DNA of 64,000 nt from Spirosoma lacussanchae (GTDB lineage: Bacteria; Bacteroidota; Bacteroidia; Cytophagales; Spirosomataceae): positions 130,604 through 194,603 of the forward strand of contig NZ_SWJG01000004.1 of the NCBI RefSeq assembly GCF_005870035.1, written 5' to 3'. Made by a program: the position numbers and the translations under genes. Every line of letters starts with the position of its first letter. The first letter of the stretch is position 1. Below are positions 45,320 through 55,023 of the stretch, piece by piece. The notes under the pieces were generated by a model. That model worked only from the letters and a program-made list of their open reading frames with translations. It was not told the DNA's origin and did no database searches.

Positions 45320-45949
45320 TTAGCTTCCTACAATTACTTTAGCAAACCGGATAACCTTATCGTTCAGATAGTACCCTTTTTCCACCTCATCGATCACTTT
45401 CCCTTTCAGGTCATCGCTGGGGGCGGGAAACTGGGTTATCGATTCGTGCAGATCGGCGTTGAACGGCTCTCCTTTGGCCACCATGGGCTTCAGACCTTTG
45501 CCTTCCAGCGTCTTGAACAGCTTGGTATAGATCAGCGAAACGCCTTCTTTCAGAGCCGCCACGTCTTCCGTTTTTTCCATCGACAGCATGGCCCGCTCAA
45601 AATCATCTACGACCGGAATCAGGCTTTGCAGCAGGCCTTCGTTGGCCTGGCCAATCAGCTCCAGTTTTTCCTTAGCCGTACGCCGACGGAAGTTTTCGAA
45701 ATCAGCATACAGCCGCAGGTATTTGTCCTTCAGTTCTGCAACCTCCCGGAAAGCCGCATCGGTGGCCGACCCGGTCGGTTCGGCGGTTTCGGCCTCAACG
45801 GAAGCCACTGCTTCGACAGCGGGTTCGTCGGCTGGCTCACCGCCATTAATCGTTACGGCTTCCTCTTCAGTGGGCGTCTCAGTTGTCAGGTTGTCAGGCT
45901 GTGTGGTATCGGTAGACGATTGTTCGTCCAATATGTCTTTATTTTCCAT
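45320..45949 (-). CDS. grpE: nucleotide exchange factor GrpE
   Basis: The 209-aa protein starts at ATG 45949 (MENKDILDE); upstream in-frame starts would add up to 13 residues. An acidic, low-complexity N-terminal third is followed by a long coiled-coil helix (ELKDKYLRLYADFENFRRRT) and the beta-wing domain (PFNADLHESITQFPAP, then KGYYLNDKVIRFAKVIV). It exchanges ADP on DnaK. The gene precedes dnaJ, the usual arrangement in Bacteroidota. Confidence 0.95.
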   Translation of the reverse strand: MENKDILDEQSSTDTTQPDNLTTETPTEEEAVTINGGEPADEPAVEAVASVEAETAEPTGSATDAAFREVAELKDKYLRLYADFENFRRRTAKEKLELIGQANEGLLQSLIPVVDDFERAMLSMEKTEDVAALKEGVSLIYTKLFKTLEGKGLKPMVAKGEPFNADLHESITQFPAPSDDLKGKVIDEVEKGYYLNDKVIRFAKVIVGS

Positions 45950-46136
45950 TGATGAGCTTCGTGTTCGCTTCCAGAAATTCATGTGCAAAGATGGGCAAAA
46001 GACCGGCCAATCTGGTTATTTCTGACAACTTGGCACATAGTATTCCGTCAGCTTTTCGTGAATTCGGTCATAAAAACCGGATTTTTTACGCGTTGCCTGC
46101 TGTTCACCACCTGTACAGTTTTATTTACCTCCTGCC

Positions 46137-47078
46137 ATGCACGCGCCAGCCAGTTATTATTCGACCCGTCTGAAAGCCAGAGCCATTGAACTGGGGTTCG
46201 ACGTGTGCGGTATTGCCCGGGCCGATTTTCTGGACGAGGAAGCACCCCGGCTCGAAACTTGGCTAAAAAACGGGATGCACGGCCAGATGAACTACATGGC
46301 CAACCATTTCGACAAACGACTCGACCCGCGACTGCTCGTTGAGGGAGCCAAGTCAGTGGTTACGGTGCTGCTCAACTATTACCCCAACCAGCCACTGCCC
46401 GAAGCCGAAGACGACTACAAGCTGTCGAAATATGCCTACGGGGAAGATTATCACTTCGTCATTAAAGACAAACTGAAAGACTTGATGGCCTTTATCCACG
46501 AAGAAATTGGCGAGGTGGGCGGGCGCGCCTTTGTCGATTCGGCCCCGGTCATGGACAAAGCCTGGGCCAAACGGTCTGGTGTGGGCTGGGTGGGTAAACA
46601 CAGCAACCTGATTAATCGGCAGATGGGATCGTTTTTCTTCATCGGCGAGTTGATTCTCGATCTGGAACTCGAACCCGACGGCCCTATTACCGATTACTGC
46701 GGCACCTGTACCCGCTGCCTGGATGCCTGTCCAACGGAAGCGATCGTGAGCCCCTACGTCGTTGACGGCAGCAAGTGCATCTCTTACTTCACCATCGAGC
46801 TGAAAGAAGCCATTCCGGACGAGGTGCAGGGCAAGTTCGACAACTGGATCTTTGGCTGTGATATCTGCCAGAACGTATGTCCCTGGAACCGCTTTGCCCG
46901 ACCACATCAGACCCCCGCTTTCGACCCCCACCCCGATCTGACGGAATTCAGCCGGGCCGACTGGGAAGAAATTACGGAAGAGGTCTTTCGGGAGGTGTTC
47001 CGGCGGTCGGCCGTCAAACGAACCAAACTCGACGGACTGAAACGCAATGTTGCGTTCGCTAAAAAATCGGCTTACTAA
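46137..47078 (+). CDS. queG: epoxyqueuosine reductase QueG
   Basis: The 313-aa protein has an N-terminal cobalamin-binding domain, the catalytic Asp region [18 protein letters not shown] with GWVGKHSNL, and two [4Fe-4S] motifs ([13 protein letters not shown] and [11 protein letters not shown]). It performs the last step of queuosine synthesis in tRNA, reducing epoxyqueuosine to queuosine using cobalamin. It is slightly shorter than homologues carrying a C-terminal HEAT extension. It is divergent from grpE with a 187-bp spacer in which no preQ1 riboswitch was seen. Confidence 0.95.
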   Translation: MHAPASYYSTRLKARAIELGFDVCGIARADFLDEEAPRLETWLKNGMHGQMNYMANHFDKRLDPRLLVEGAKSVVTVLLNYYPNQPLPEAEDDYKLSKYAYGEDYHFVIKDKLKDLMAFIHEEIGEVGGRAFVDSAPVMDKAWAKRSGVGWVGKHSNLINRQMGSFFFIGELILDLELEPDGPITDYCGTCTRCLDACPTEAIVSPYVVDGSKCISYFTIELKEAIPDEVQGKFDNWIFGCDICQNVCPWNRFARPHQTPAFDPHPDLTEFSRADWEEITEEVFREVFRRSAVKRTKLDGLKRNVAFAKKSAY

Positions 47079-47208
47079 CCAGTTTGCCAGTTTTAACCTG
47101 CCTGTCAATTTGTTAGCCGTTGGCTCAAAAGCAGCGTATTTTGATTTGTTGGTATGATACGGACAGGTTACATTGCTGCGTTCTATCTACACGACTAACT
47201 GTCAGATT

Positions 47209-47847
47209 ATGCAACGCAGCCGTCTGGAAACGGAGAACCGACTTATTGAAGCTGTTGGCCAACTCGTTAAGGAAAGTGGCTTCGATCATCTTGGTATCAA
47301 TCGGGTTGCGAGCCAGGCGGGCGTCAACAAAATACTTATCTATCGATATTTTGGTGGCCTGGGCGGGTTACTCAGTGCGTATTTTGAGCAAACGCGCCCC
47401 GTCTCATCGGTGCCTCCCATAGATATAAACCAGTTGAAGAACGCTTCGCTGGAGGTCTTTTTTACTACCTGTTACAACTATCTGATTGAGGAGTTCAGGC
47501 TGCTGCGTCATGATATCGAAGCGCAGGAGCTACTGAAAGCCAAGCTACTGAGCAACGACGGTATCGTTCATGCCATTACCGCCGAGAAAGAGAGACGGCT
47601 GGTAAAGATGGTCGATGATTTATCAGCCATCGTTCATAGTAGCCATGCCCGCCCTTTTGCAGCCATTCTGGTCAGTTCTCTGACTCTGCTGCTCTTTACC
47701 GGTCAGCAAAAACGGCAGATTATGGGCATAGATCCTAGCACTGACGAAGGCTGGGCCGAAATAGAACAGGCCCTGAAAAACATTTTCCAGGGCATCTATT
47801 TATTCACCAAGGAACGCCTGGCGGCCAGTGCTGAAAAATCCGCGTAG
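47209..47847 (+). CDS. TetR-family transcriptional regulator
   Basis: The 212-aa protein starts at ATG 47209 (MQRSRLETENRL). It has an N-terminal TetR helix-turn-helix (IEAVGQLVKESGFDHLGINR then VASQAGVNKILIYRYFG), with the typical Y-R-Y/H-F recognition-helix end, and a helical ligand-binding domain of about 150 residues. Its ligand is unknown. The 3' end overlaps the convergent kynureninase by 48 bp. It does not show an adjacent efflux operon, so its targets are unclear. Confidence 0.88.
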   Translation: MQRSRLETENRLIEAVGQLVKESGFDHLGINRVASQAGVNKILIYRYFGGLGGLLSAYFEQTRPVSSVPPIDINQLKNASLEVFFTTCYNYLIEEFRLLRHDIEAQELLKAKLLSNDGIVHAITAEKERRLVKMVDDLSAIVHSSHARPFAAILVSSLTLLLFTGQQKRQIMGIDPSTDEGWAEIEQALKNIFQGIYLFTKERLAASAEKSA

Positions 47848-49131
47848 CGCTTCACCTACCCGCCAAACATCCTCAAATGTATTATATAGCGGCACTGGGG
47901 CCAGCCGGATGCAGTCAGGTTCGCGCCAGTCGCCAATGATGCCCTGTTCGGTAAGGTATTTGAAGAGGACTTTCCCATTTCGACGGACGAGCAGCGAAAG
48001 CTGGCACCCCCGCTGGTTAGGGTCGTCGGGCGTCAAAATCTGTATATCATCAAAGGGGGCCAGTATGTATTCCAGAAAGCCCGTTAACAGTTCGCTTTTC
48101 TGGCGGAGCGCGGTCATGCCGGCTTCGGCAGTGATGGCCAGCGCGGTCCGGTGTAGCGCCAGCGCCATAATGTTAGGCGTACTCAGCTGCCATCCATCGG
48201 CACCCGCGGCAGGCAGAAAGCCGGGGGTCATCTCAAACCGCCGGTCTTCCCGGTAGCCCCACCAACCCGCCAGTCGGGGCAGCGCACCACCTGCCCGGTT
48301 CTGGTCGTGGTGCTTTTCATGGATAAAGATGCCCGACACCGCACCCGGTCCGCCGTTCAGGTATTTGTACGAGCACCAGGTGGCGAAATCGACACCCCAG
48401 TCGTGCAACCGCAGCGGCACGTTCCCGATAGCGTGGGCCAGATCCAGACCGATGGGTACACCGTGTCGGTGAGCGGTTTCGGCCAGCGCTGCCATGTTGT
48501 AGACCTGCCCCGTGTAGTAGTTCAGCCCGCTCATCCAGACCAGGGCCAGCTCGTCGGCATGTTCGGCAATGGCGGCCTGTATGTCGGTGGTATGGATCAG
48601 CCCATCGTCGGGCCGCGGAGCTACTTCTACCAGCGCGTTGGCCGTTGTCAGCCCGTGATGCTGCAGGTGAGTCTCCAACGCATATTGATCAGACGGAAAG
48701 TCGCCTTTGATCGTCAGAATTTTGTATTTCGGCTTGCCGGATGCGGAGTTGCCGTGCTGGCTGGGCCGGTAAAACGAGGCCAGCAGCAGATGCAGGTTGA
48801 CGGTCAGCGCGTTCATCGGGCAAACTTCGGCGGGGTTGGCCCCTACCACCTGAGCCAGCGCTGACTTGCAGGTGTTGTGATACCCAAGCCAGTTTTGTTC
48901 GGCGCCTTCGGGTCTATCGAACCAGCCCTCCACCCCCAACTGCTGCCAGGTCGTCAACTCCTGATCCAGGGCGGCACGGGCCGACTTTGGTTGCAGGCCC
49001 AGCGAATTGCCGCACAGGTAAATCAGATCGGTTGCGTTTCGCTGCGGGATATAAAACCGATTTCGAAAGGATCGTAGCGAATCGTCGGCGTCGAGCTGAC
49101 GCGCAAAATCCAGCGTGTTTTCGTATGTCAT
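47800..49131 (-). CDS. kynU: kynureninase
   Basis: The 443-aa protein starts at ATG 49131 (MTYENTLDFARQLD). It is a PLP-dependent fold-type I enzyme with YLCGNSLGLQPKSA, the PLP Asp region GLDLAHAIGNVPL, the Schiff-base Lys in SYKYLNGGPGA, and GWWGYREDRRFEM. It cleaves L-kynurenine to anthranilate plus alanine, or 3-hydroxykynurenine to 3-hydroxyanthranilate, in tryptophan breakdown or NAD synthesis. No other kynurenine gene is adjacent. Its tail overlaps the convergent TetR gene. Confidence 0.95.
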   Translation of the reverse strand: MTYENTLDFARQLDADDSLRSFRNRFYIPQRNATDLIYLCGNSLGLQPKSARAALDQELTTWQQLGVEGWFDRPEGAEQNWLGYHNTCKSALAQVVGANPAEVCPMNALTVNLHLLLASFYRPSQHGNSASGKPKYKILTIKGDFPSDQYALETHLQHHGLTTANALVEVAPRPDDGLIHTTDIQAAIAEHADELALVWMSGLNYYTGQVYNMAALAETAHRHGVPIGLDLAHAIGNVPLRLHDWGVDFATWCSYKYLNGGPGAVSGIFIHEKHHDQNRAGGALPRLAGWWGYREDRRFEMTPGFLPAAGADGWQLSTPNIMALALHRTALAITAEAGMTALRQKSELLTGFLEYILAPFDDIQILTPDDPNQRGCQLSLLVRRNGKVLFKYLTEQGIIGDWREPDCIRLAPVPLYNTFEDVWRVGEALRGFFSTGRQAFLGE

Positions 49132-49560
49132 ACCTGCAAAACTATGGATTCGGCCAGTTGTCTGCCCACAGGCTTTCATTTAACCCGCAAAATGCATCCG
49201 GCCCAAAGGGTTTTATCGCTGAGGCAACGTAACGTTTATAAAGGACCGTTCAATAAGCCTGCATAACCATAAAAATAGTATCCTAGTTAGTTTACAGTAA
49301 ATTTCTACTAATGTTATGAATCTCTCAACTTACTTGCCCGCCGGATGGCAGCGAGTTCAGCAGATACAATCCGTTCCAGACCGGGTCGAGTCTAATCGGC
49401 ATATACATCATCGTACCCGAGGCTCAGCAGGCGCCAGCGGCTACTCAGCTACGCAATGCCTTTAAATGATCCATCACCCACAGACGTAACGTACGCAGGG
49501 TCCGGTTCAGCAATGAGCCGGGCTTTTGTTTTTAGGGTGGGTTACACCTATGTGTAGCTT
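49132..49560. other. intergenic region without a supported gene
   Basis: About 430 bp between kynureninase and the AraC gene. A 49-codon ATG frame at 49316-49465 and an ATG-less frame ending near 49470 (containing LIGIYIIVPEAQQ) are open, but neither can be supported as a gene. It may hold a degraded gene remnant or only control sequence. No terminator or tRNA was recognised. Confidence 0.4.
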
Positions 49561-50436
49561 TTACCGAACTGGCTTCCTGAATGACTTCTGATACTGGAGG
49601 GGGCTTTTGCCCGTAATTTGCCTGAAGTACTTGTTGAAACCCGAAAACTGGTTGAACCCGCTTTCGTAACACACCTGCGCCACACTGAGCTTCCCTTCAA
49701 TCAGCAGCTTACAGGCGTGACTGACCCGCAGTTCGAGCAGAAACTGCGAATATGGCTTACGGCTACGCGACTTGAAATACCGACAGAATGAGTTCGGACT
49801 CATGTTTGCCACCGTGGCTATTTCTTCCAGCGAAATTTTTCGGGTGAAGTGGGTCAGCGAGTAAGCGTATATCTGGTTTAGCCGGTCGGTATCGGCTTCA
49901 TCGAAATAGCTGGGGTAATCTTTAGCCGACAGATATTCCAGTTCGTCTGACTGGGCCACCAGCGAGAGGATTTGAATAAGAGATACAATTCGGGCTGTTC
50001 CGTGCTCAGCCAGCATCTGCGCCAGCAGCGGTTTAACGGCAGAACGGGTGTTGCCGAGGAGCCGTACACCCTGCCGGGCTTTCTCCAGGAAACGGATGAT
50101 GTACCGATTTTCGGGCAGTTGCAAAAACGTATCGCCCCAGAAGTTATCCCGAAAATGGACCACGGTAGCTTTGGCGAACAGGCCCTCCCGGTTCTCAAAA
50201 TACTCTTTGTCGCAGCGCCAGTAGTGAGGCAGGTTAGCACCGATCAGCAGCACATCTCCCGACTGAAAATTCTGAATGCTATCGCCAACGAACTGGGTGC
50301 CGCTGCCCTGCTCAATGTGCAGCAGTTCTATTTCGGGGTGGTAATGCCAGCGGTTGTAGAAGTGAAGAACGACATCCTGCCGCACACTAAACGAACATTC
50401 AGACGAAACAGGAACCAGAAGTAACTGCGGCTTCAT
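49561..50436 (-). CDS. AraC-family regulator with cupin sensor domain
   Basis: The 291-aa protein starts at ATG 50436 (MKPQLLLVPV). The N-terminal cupin has the HYHPEIELLHIEQGSGTQFV metal- or sugar-binding stretch and IGANLPHYW. The C-terminal double HTH has ISLEEIATVANMSPNSFCRY and the signature VCYESGFNQFSGFNKYFRQI. It is divergent from the lutA operon across a 187-bp spacer, the usual position for a local activator. Control of the adjacent fucose/lactate genes by a sugar or sugar acid is inferred. Confidence 0.88.
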   Translation of the reverse strand: MKPQLLLVPVSSECSFSVRQDVVLHFYNRWHYHPEIELLHIEQGSGTQFVGDSIQNFQSGDVLLIGANLPHYWRCDKEYFENREGLFAKATVVHFRDNFWGDTFLQLPENRYIIRFLEKARQGVRLLGNTRSAVKPLLAQMLAEHGTARIVSLIQILSLVAQSDELEYLSAKDYPSYFDEADTDRLNQIYAYSLTHFTRKISLEEIATVANMSPNSFCRYFKSRSRKPYSQFLLELRVSHACKLLIEGKLSVAQVCYESGFNQFSGFNKYFRQITGKSPLQYQKSFRKPVR

Positions 50437-50623
50437 ACCTATCAATTAGCGTCAATAAATTTAAACGGCTCATAAAGTTGCTAACATATTGGTAAAACAA
50501 GTTAATCCTATAAAACTACCCCTTTGAATTATACTATTGATTTGCAACATAATCATACAATCTGTATTCGTCTGGTTTCCAGAAATTTCTGGCGCCAGCC
50601 GAATCCTGAAACGACTCAGATGC

Positions 50624-51346
50624 ATGATGCGCGTTGCTTTATTTGTTCCCTGCTATGTTGATCAGTTCTATCCGGCTGTTGCCATCGCGACCCTCGGGCT
50701 GCTCGAACAGCTGGGTTGCCAGGTGGTTGTACCGCGTAATCAGACCTGCTGCGGTCAGCCCATGGCCAACTCCGGCTTTGCCCGGGCGGCCGCCAGCTGC
50801 GACCAGAACTTCAGGCAGAATTTTGGCGAATTTGACCATATTGTCTGTCCATCGGGCTCGTGTGTTCTGCACGTCCGGGAACACAACCCGCTTCTGACTG
50901 GCCAGATCTGGGAGTTGTGCGAATTTCTGACCGATGTCCTGCAGGTACGGGCCTTGCCCCACCGGTCGGCCCGGCCCCTGCGGATCGGCATTCATCAGAG
51001 TTGTCATGGGCAGCGTGGTCTCCGTCTGTCGTCTATGTCGGAACGCAACGAACCCTATTTCTCGAAGATGGAAACCCTGCTGAGACTCGTCGACGGCATC
51101 AACATCACGACCCCCGCCCGCCCGGACGAATGCTGTGGTTTCGGCGGCACCTTCTGCGTAACCCAGGAAGCCCTTTCGGTAAAAATGGGGAAAGACCGCC
51201 TGGCCCAGCACCAGGCCAACCAGGTCGATTACATCGTGGGGGGCGACATGTCCTGCCTGATGCACCTGGAAGGGATTCTCCGGCGGCAGCAATCACCCAT
51301 ACAGGTCCGGCATGTTGCTCAGCTGCTGGTTGATCATGCGTTGTAA
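50624..51346 (+). CDS. lutA: L-lactate utilisation protein LutA, CCG-domain Fe-S subunit
   Basis: The 240-aa protein starts at ATG 50624, followed directly by a second ATG; an upstream start at 50537 would add 29 unlikely residues. It has two CCG domains: VPCYVDQFYP and TCCGQPMANSG in the first, ECCGFGGTFCV in the second, which bind a noncubane Fe-S cluster in this family. With LutB and LutC it forms the NAD-independent complex that oxidises L-lactate to pyruvate. It is the first gene of the operon, 29 bp before lutB, and divergent from the AraC regulator. Confidence 0.92.
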   Translation: MMRVALFVPCYVDQFYPAVAIATLGLLEQLGCQVVVPRNQTCCGQPMANSGFARAAASCDQNFRQNFGEFDHIVCPSGSCVLHVREHNPLLTGQIWELCEFLTDVLQVRALPHRSARPLRIGIHQSCHGQRGLRLSSMSERNEPYFSKMETLLRLVDGINITTPARPDECCGFGGTFCVTQEALSVKMGKDRLAQHQANQVDYIVGGDMSCLMHLEGILRRQQSPIQVRHVAQLLVDHAL

Positions 51347-51375
51347 ACTAAGGCCTGCTACTATCCGTCTACGTT

Positions 51376-52764
51376 ATGAGTCAGCGATTTGTATCTCACG
51401 CCCAAGCTGCCAGCCAGTTTCTAACCGACGAAGCCCGTACGGACTGGCACGATGAAACGTTATGGTTTGTCCGCCAGAAACGCGACAAAGCGGCCCACGC
51501 CCTCCCCGAATGGGAGGCCCTGCGCGAACTGGCATCGGGCATCAAAGATCATGCACTGTCGGAGCTGAGTACGTACCTGACCCAGTTTGAGCAGAACGCC
51601 CTGGCGAACGGCATTCAGGTACACTGGGCGGCCACGGCTGCGGAACACAACCAGATCGTACTGCACATTATCCGACAACAGACTGGCCCCGCCCCCCCCC
51701 GGGTGGTGAAGAGCAAGTCAATGCTTACCGAAGAGTGTCACCTGAACGAGTTTCTGACCAAACAGGGGGTCGAGGTGGTCGACACTGACCTGGGCGAACG
51801 CATTGTGCAGCTCCGCCAGGAACCACCCAGCCACATTGTCTTACCGGCCATACATTTGAAAAAAGCCGACGTCAGTGCCACCTTCCAGCAGCACCTGGGT
51901 ACCGAAGCCGGCAACGAAGATCCGCAGTACCTGACCGAAGCCGCCCGTCACCACCTCCGCGAAAAGTTTGTATCGGCGTCCATCGCCATCACGGGGGTCA
52001 ATTTTGCCATTGCCGAAACGGGTGGGTTTGTGGTTTGCACCAACGAAGGCAATGCCGACCTGGGGGTGCATCTGGCCGACGTCCATATCGCCTGCCTCGG
52101 TATCGAAAAAGTAATTCCCCGGCAGGAGCATCTGGGCGTGTTTCTGCGGTTGCTGGCCCGCTCGGCAACCGGCCAGCCGATCACCACCTACTCGAGCCAT
52201 TTCGTCAGACCCCGGGCCGGGCAGGTCATACATGTTATCCTGGTTGATAACGGCCGGAGCACCCAGCTGGGCCGGCCCGAGTTTCGGAACTCGCTCAAAT
52301 GCATCCGCTGCGGGGCCTGCTTTAACACCTGCCCGGTTTACCGCCGGAGTGGCGGTCATAGCTACCACAACGCCGTGGCCGGGCCGATCGGCTCTATCCT
52401 GGCTCCCAACCTCGACATGCGTAGAAACGCCGATCTGCCTTTTGCCAGTACACTTTGCGGCAGTTGCACCAACGTATGCCCTGTTAAAATTAATATTCAC
52501 GAACAGCTCTGGCACTGGCGGCAGACACTGACAGCCGAAGGCCTGGCGCCCCCGGCTAAAACAGTAGCTATGAAAGGGATGGCCTGGGTGCTAGGCCATC
52601 CTACGGTATACCGGCTGTCGGGCCGTATCGGGCGGTGGGTGATGCAACACGTTCCGGTCCTGGTCAATAACCGGCTGAACCCATGGTATAAAGGGCGCGA
52701 CATGCCCAGCCCGCCCGCCCAAAGTTTTGGAGAGTGGTACGATAAAAACCGATCGCGCGTATGA
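51376..52764 (+). CDS. lutB: L-lactate utilisation protein LutB, ferredoxin-type subunit
   Basis: The 462-aa protein has an N-terminal LUD-type domain (SKSMLTEECHLNEFL, ITGVNFAIAETGGFVVCTNE). Two [4Fe-4S] motifs follow in CIRCGACFNTCPVY and CGSCTNVCPVKI. A C-terminal segment ends WYDKNRSRV. It carries electrons between LutA/LutC and the membrane quinone acceptor in L-lactate oxidation. It overlaps lutC by 4 bp. A run of nine C residues at about 51692-51700 lies in frame in the Pro-rich linker. Confidence 0.93.
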   Translation: MSQRFVSHAQAASQFLTDEARTDWHDETLWFVRQKRDKAAHALPEWEALRELASGIKDHALSELSTYLTQFEQNALANGIQVHWAATAAEHNQIVLHIIRQQTGPAPPRVVKSKSMLTEECHLNEFLTKQGVEVVDTDLGERIVQLRQEPPSHIVLPAIHLKKADVSATFQQHLGTEAGNEDPQYLTEAARHHLREKFVSASIAITGVNFAIAETGGFVVCTNEGNADLGVHLADVHIACLGIEKVIPRQEHLGVFLRLLARSATGQPITTYSSHFVRPRAGQVIHVILVDNGRSTQLGRPEFRNSLKCIRCGACFNTCPVYRRSGGHSYHNAVAGPIGSILAPNLDMRRNADLPFASTLCGSCTNVCPVKINIHEQLWHWRQTLTAEGLAPPAKTVAMKGMAWVLGHPTVYRLSGRIGRWVMQHVPVLVNNRLNPWYKGRDMPSPPAQSFGEWYDKNRSRV

Positions 52765-53357
52765 ACAGCCGACAAGCTATCCTGACCGCGGTAGCCCGCA
52801 ACCAGCCTGTCACCCGCCCAATGCCTACCCTGCCCGAGCCGTCGACAGAACGGGCTTCGGCTGACGGGTTTGCCCAGCGGGTCGAAGCTATTGGCGGAAC
52901 AATCGTTCCGATCAGCGCCCTGACCGACATAGTCAGCTATCTACAAACCCGTTTTCCGCCCCCGGCCCGACTGGTCAGCACCCTGCCCGATCTGCCCCTG
53001 GGTGAACGCCTGTCCGACACGGTGGTACCCGGCCACATCCTCGAAACGGTTGACCTGGCCCTGCTCATGGGGGCTTTCGGAGTAGTAGAGAATGGCGCCA
53101 TCTGGCTCGATAGCCGACAGTTACCCCATCGGGCTCTACCTTTCATCTGCCAGCATCTGGCGGTGGTCGTATCATCGCAGGCGCTGGTATCCACCCTGCA
53201 CGATGCCTATCGTCAGTTAAGCCCCAACACCTTCGATTACGGGGTATTCATAGCCGGGCCTTCCAAAACCGCCGACATCGAGCAGTCGCTGGTAATCGGA
53301 GCCCATGGACCGCGCAGCCTGACTGTTTTCCTGTTGACAACCGACCCATCCCGATGA
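52761..53357 (+). CDS. lutC: L-lactate utilisation protein LutC, LUD domain
   Basis: The 198-aa protein is a single LUD domain with ALLMGAFGVVENGAIWLD, PFICQHLAVVVSSQALV and FIAGPSKTADIEQSLVIGAHG. These are the family's conserved strands and the E/S/H-containing end. It is the third subunit of the LutABC L-lactate dehydrogenase system. Four-base overlaps at both ends, with lutB and with the UxaA-family gene, show tight coupling to sugar-acid breakdown. Confidence 0.93.
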   Translation: MNSRQAILTAVARNQPVTRPMPTLPEPSTERASADGFAQRVEAIGGTIVPISALTDIVSYLQTRFPPPARLVSTLPDLPLGERLSDTVVPGHILETVDLALLMGAFGVVENGAIWLDSRQLPHRALPFICQHLAVVVSSQALVSTLHDAYRQLSPNTFDYGVFIAGPSKTADIEQSLVIGAHGPRSLTVFLLTTDPSR

Positions 53358-55006
53358 CGATCCAGACCTCCCGTTCTTACCTCCGTATTCACCCGACCGA
53401 TAATGTCGTGGTGGCCCTGCAGGATATTCCCAAAGGCGACTACATTACCGGCAATGGGCTATCCGTACAGGTAACGCAGTCGGTAGCCGCCAAACATAAG
53501 GTAGCCCTCGAAGCCCTGGCCACCGGCGATTCGGTACGGATGTACGGCGTACTGGTTGGTAAGGCCACCCAGCCTATTGCCGCTGGCGACATCATCACCA
53601 CCTTCAACCTCAGGCACGAGGCCGAACCGTATGGTCTCAACAAGCGCAGGCCGTACCACTGGCAGGCGCCTGATGTGTCAGCCTGGGAGACGCTGACCTT
53701 TGCGGGCTACCACCGCAGCGATGGAAGCGTAGGCACCCGAAATTACTGGTTGGTGGTGCCGCTGGTCTTCTGCGAAAACCGGAACGTGGAGATGATGAAA
53801 GCCGCGTTTGAGCGGGAACTCGGCTATGCCCAGCCAGATATCTACATCGATCAGGTGCGCCGGCTGGTAAAGGTCTATCAGACGGGTCAGACTGGACCGG
53901 CTCCGACCGCAGCTATACCGGAAGCGGCCCAACCGCGCTTGTTTCCGAATATCGACGGCATTCAGTTTCTGACCCACGAGCAGGGATGCGGGGGCACCAA
54001 CGCCGACGCCGACAGCCTCTGTCAGCTGCTGGCGGGCTGTATCGTCAACCCCAATGTAGCGGGCGTTACCGTGCTGAGCCTGGGGTGCCAGAAATCCCAG
54101 ATCGATCAGTTGCGGGCCGAAATCAGGAAGCGACAGCCCGGGTTCGACCGGCCCCTGCTCTACTTCGATCAGCAGACCTACGGCACCGAATCGGCCATGC
54201 TTACCGATGCCATCCGCGAAACGTTCAACGGGCTGGTAACTGCCAACGCCCAGACCCGCCAGCCCGCCCCGCTCAGCCGGTTAAGCGTAGGCCTCAAGTG
54301 TGGCGGATCGGACGGCTTCTCGGGCATTTCGGCGAATCCGGCCCTCGGGCATCTCTCCGATCTGCTGGTCACCCTGGGCGGCACCACCCTCCTGGCCGAA
54401 TTTCCGGAACTCTGCGGGGTTGAACAGGAGCTGATTGACCGTTGCACGAATCCATCCGATGCCGGTCGGTTTGTCGGCCTCATGCAGCAGTACGCGGCTC
54501 AGGCCGCAGCCGTGGGGGCAGGCTTCGACATGAACCCGTCCGTCGGCAATATCAAGGACGGCCTTATCACCGACGCTATCAAGTCGGCCGGGGCCGCGCG
54601 TAAAGGTGGGTACGCTCCCATTGCAGGGGTGCTCGACTATACTGATCTGCCCACCCGGCCGGGGCTTCATCTACTCTGTACACCCGGCAACGATGTACTC
54701 GCCACCACGGGCATGGCTGCTTCGGGCGCTACGCTGATTCTGTTTACAACCGGACTCGGCACCCCTACCGGCAACCCGATTGCGCCGACGGTTAAAATAT
54801 CGACCAATACCCGCCTGGCCGACCGTATGCCCGATATCATTGACTTCGACGCCGGTCTGGTCATATCCGGGCACGAAACTATAGAGCAAACGGGCGAAAG
54901 GCTGCTGCGCTGGCTCATCGATCTAGCGTCGGGGCGTATACGAACCAAAGCGGAAGACCTTGGCCAGCACGATTTTATTCCCTGGCAGCGGGGAGTGAAC
55001 CTGTAG
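53354..55006 (+). CDS. uxaA: UxaA-family sugar-acid dehydratase (altronate/galactarate dehydratase family; candidate L-fuconate dehydratase)
   Basis: The 550-aa protein has an N-terminal SAF domain (about residues 12-85, VVVALQDIPKGDYITG) and the large UxaA/GarD catalytic domain: FAGYHRSDGSVGTRNYWLV, EQGCGGTNADADSLCQLLAG, LSLGCQKSQIDQLRAE, LKCGGSDGFSGISANPALG and GAFDMNPSVGN-like metal-binding segments. The family dehydrates aldonic acids with iron or manganese. The neighbouring fucosidases, FAH hydrolase and LutABC make L-fuconate a plausible substrate. A UxaA homologue sits in the Campylobacter jejuni L-fucose locus. Specificity itself is not visible. Confidence 0.82.
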   Translation: MTIQTSRSYLRIHPTDNVVVALQDIPKGDYITGNGLSVQVTQSVAAKHKVALEALATGDSVRMYGVLVGKATQPIAAGDIITTFNLRHEAEPYGLNKRRPYHWQAPDVSAWETLTFAGYHRSDGSVGTRNYWLVVPLVFCENRNVEMMKAAFERELGYAQPDIYIDQVRRLVKVYQTGQTGPAPTAAIPEAAQPRLFPNIDGIQFLTHEQGCGGTNADADSLCQLLAGCIVNPNVAGVTVLSLGCQKSQIDQLRAEIRKRQPGFDRPLLYFDQQTYGTESAMLTDAIRETFNGLVTANAQTRQPAPLSRLSVGLKCGGSDGFSGISANPALGHLSDLLVTLGGTTLLAEFPELCGVEQELIDRCTNPSDAGRFVGLMQQYAAQAAAVGAGFDMNPSVGNIKDGLITDAIKSAGAARKGGYAPIAGVLDYTDLPTRPGLHLLCTPGNDVLATTGMAASGATLILFTTGLGTPTGNPIAPTVKISTNTRLADRMPDIIDFDAGLVISGHETIEQTGERLLRWLIDLASGRIRTKAEDLGQHDFIPWQRGVNL

Positions 55007-55023
55007 TAAACTATTCCTGTCGT

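Noticed and set aside
45950..46136. preQ1 riboswitch upstream of queG
   Set aside because: No recognisable pseudoknot or conserved loop; proximity to a queuosine gene is not enough.
49316..49490. Short open frames between kynureninase and the AraC gene, one resembling a protein fragment (LIGIYIIVPEAQQ)
   Set aside because: One has an unnatural composition and the other lacks a start codon; neither can be matched to a family, so a gene or pseudogene call is not supported.
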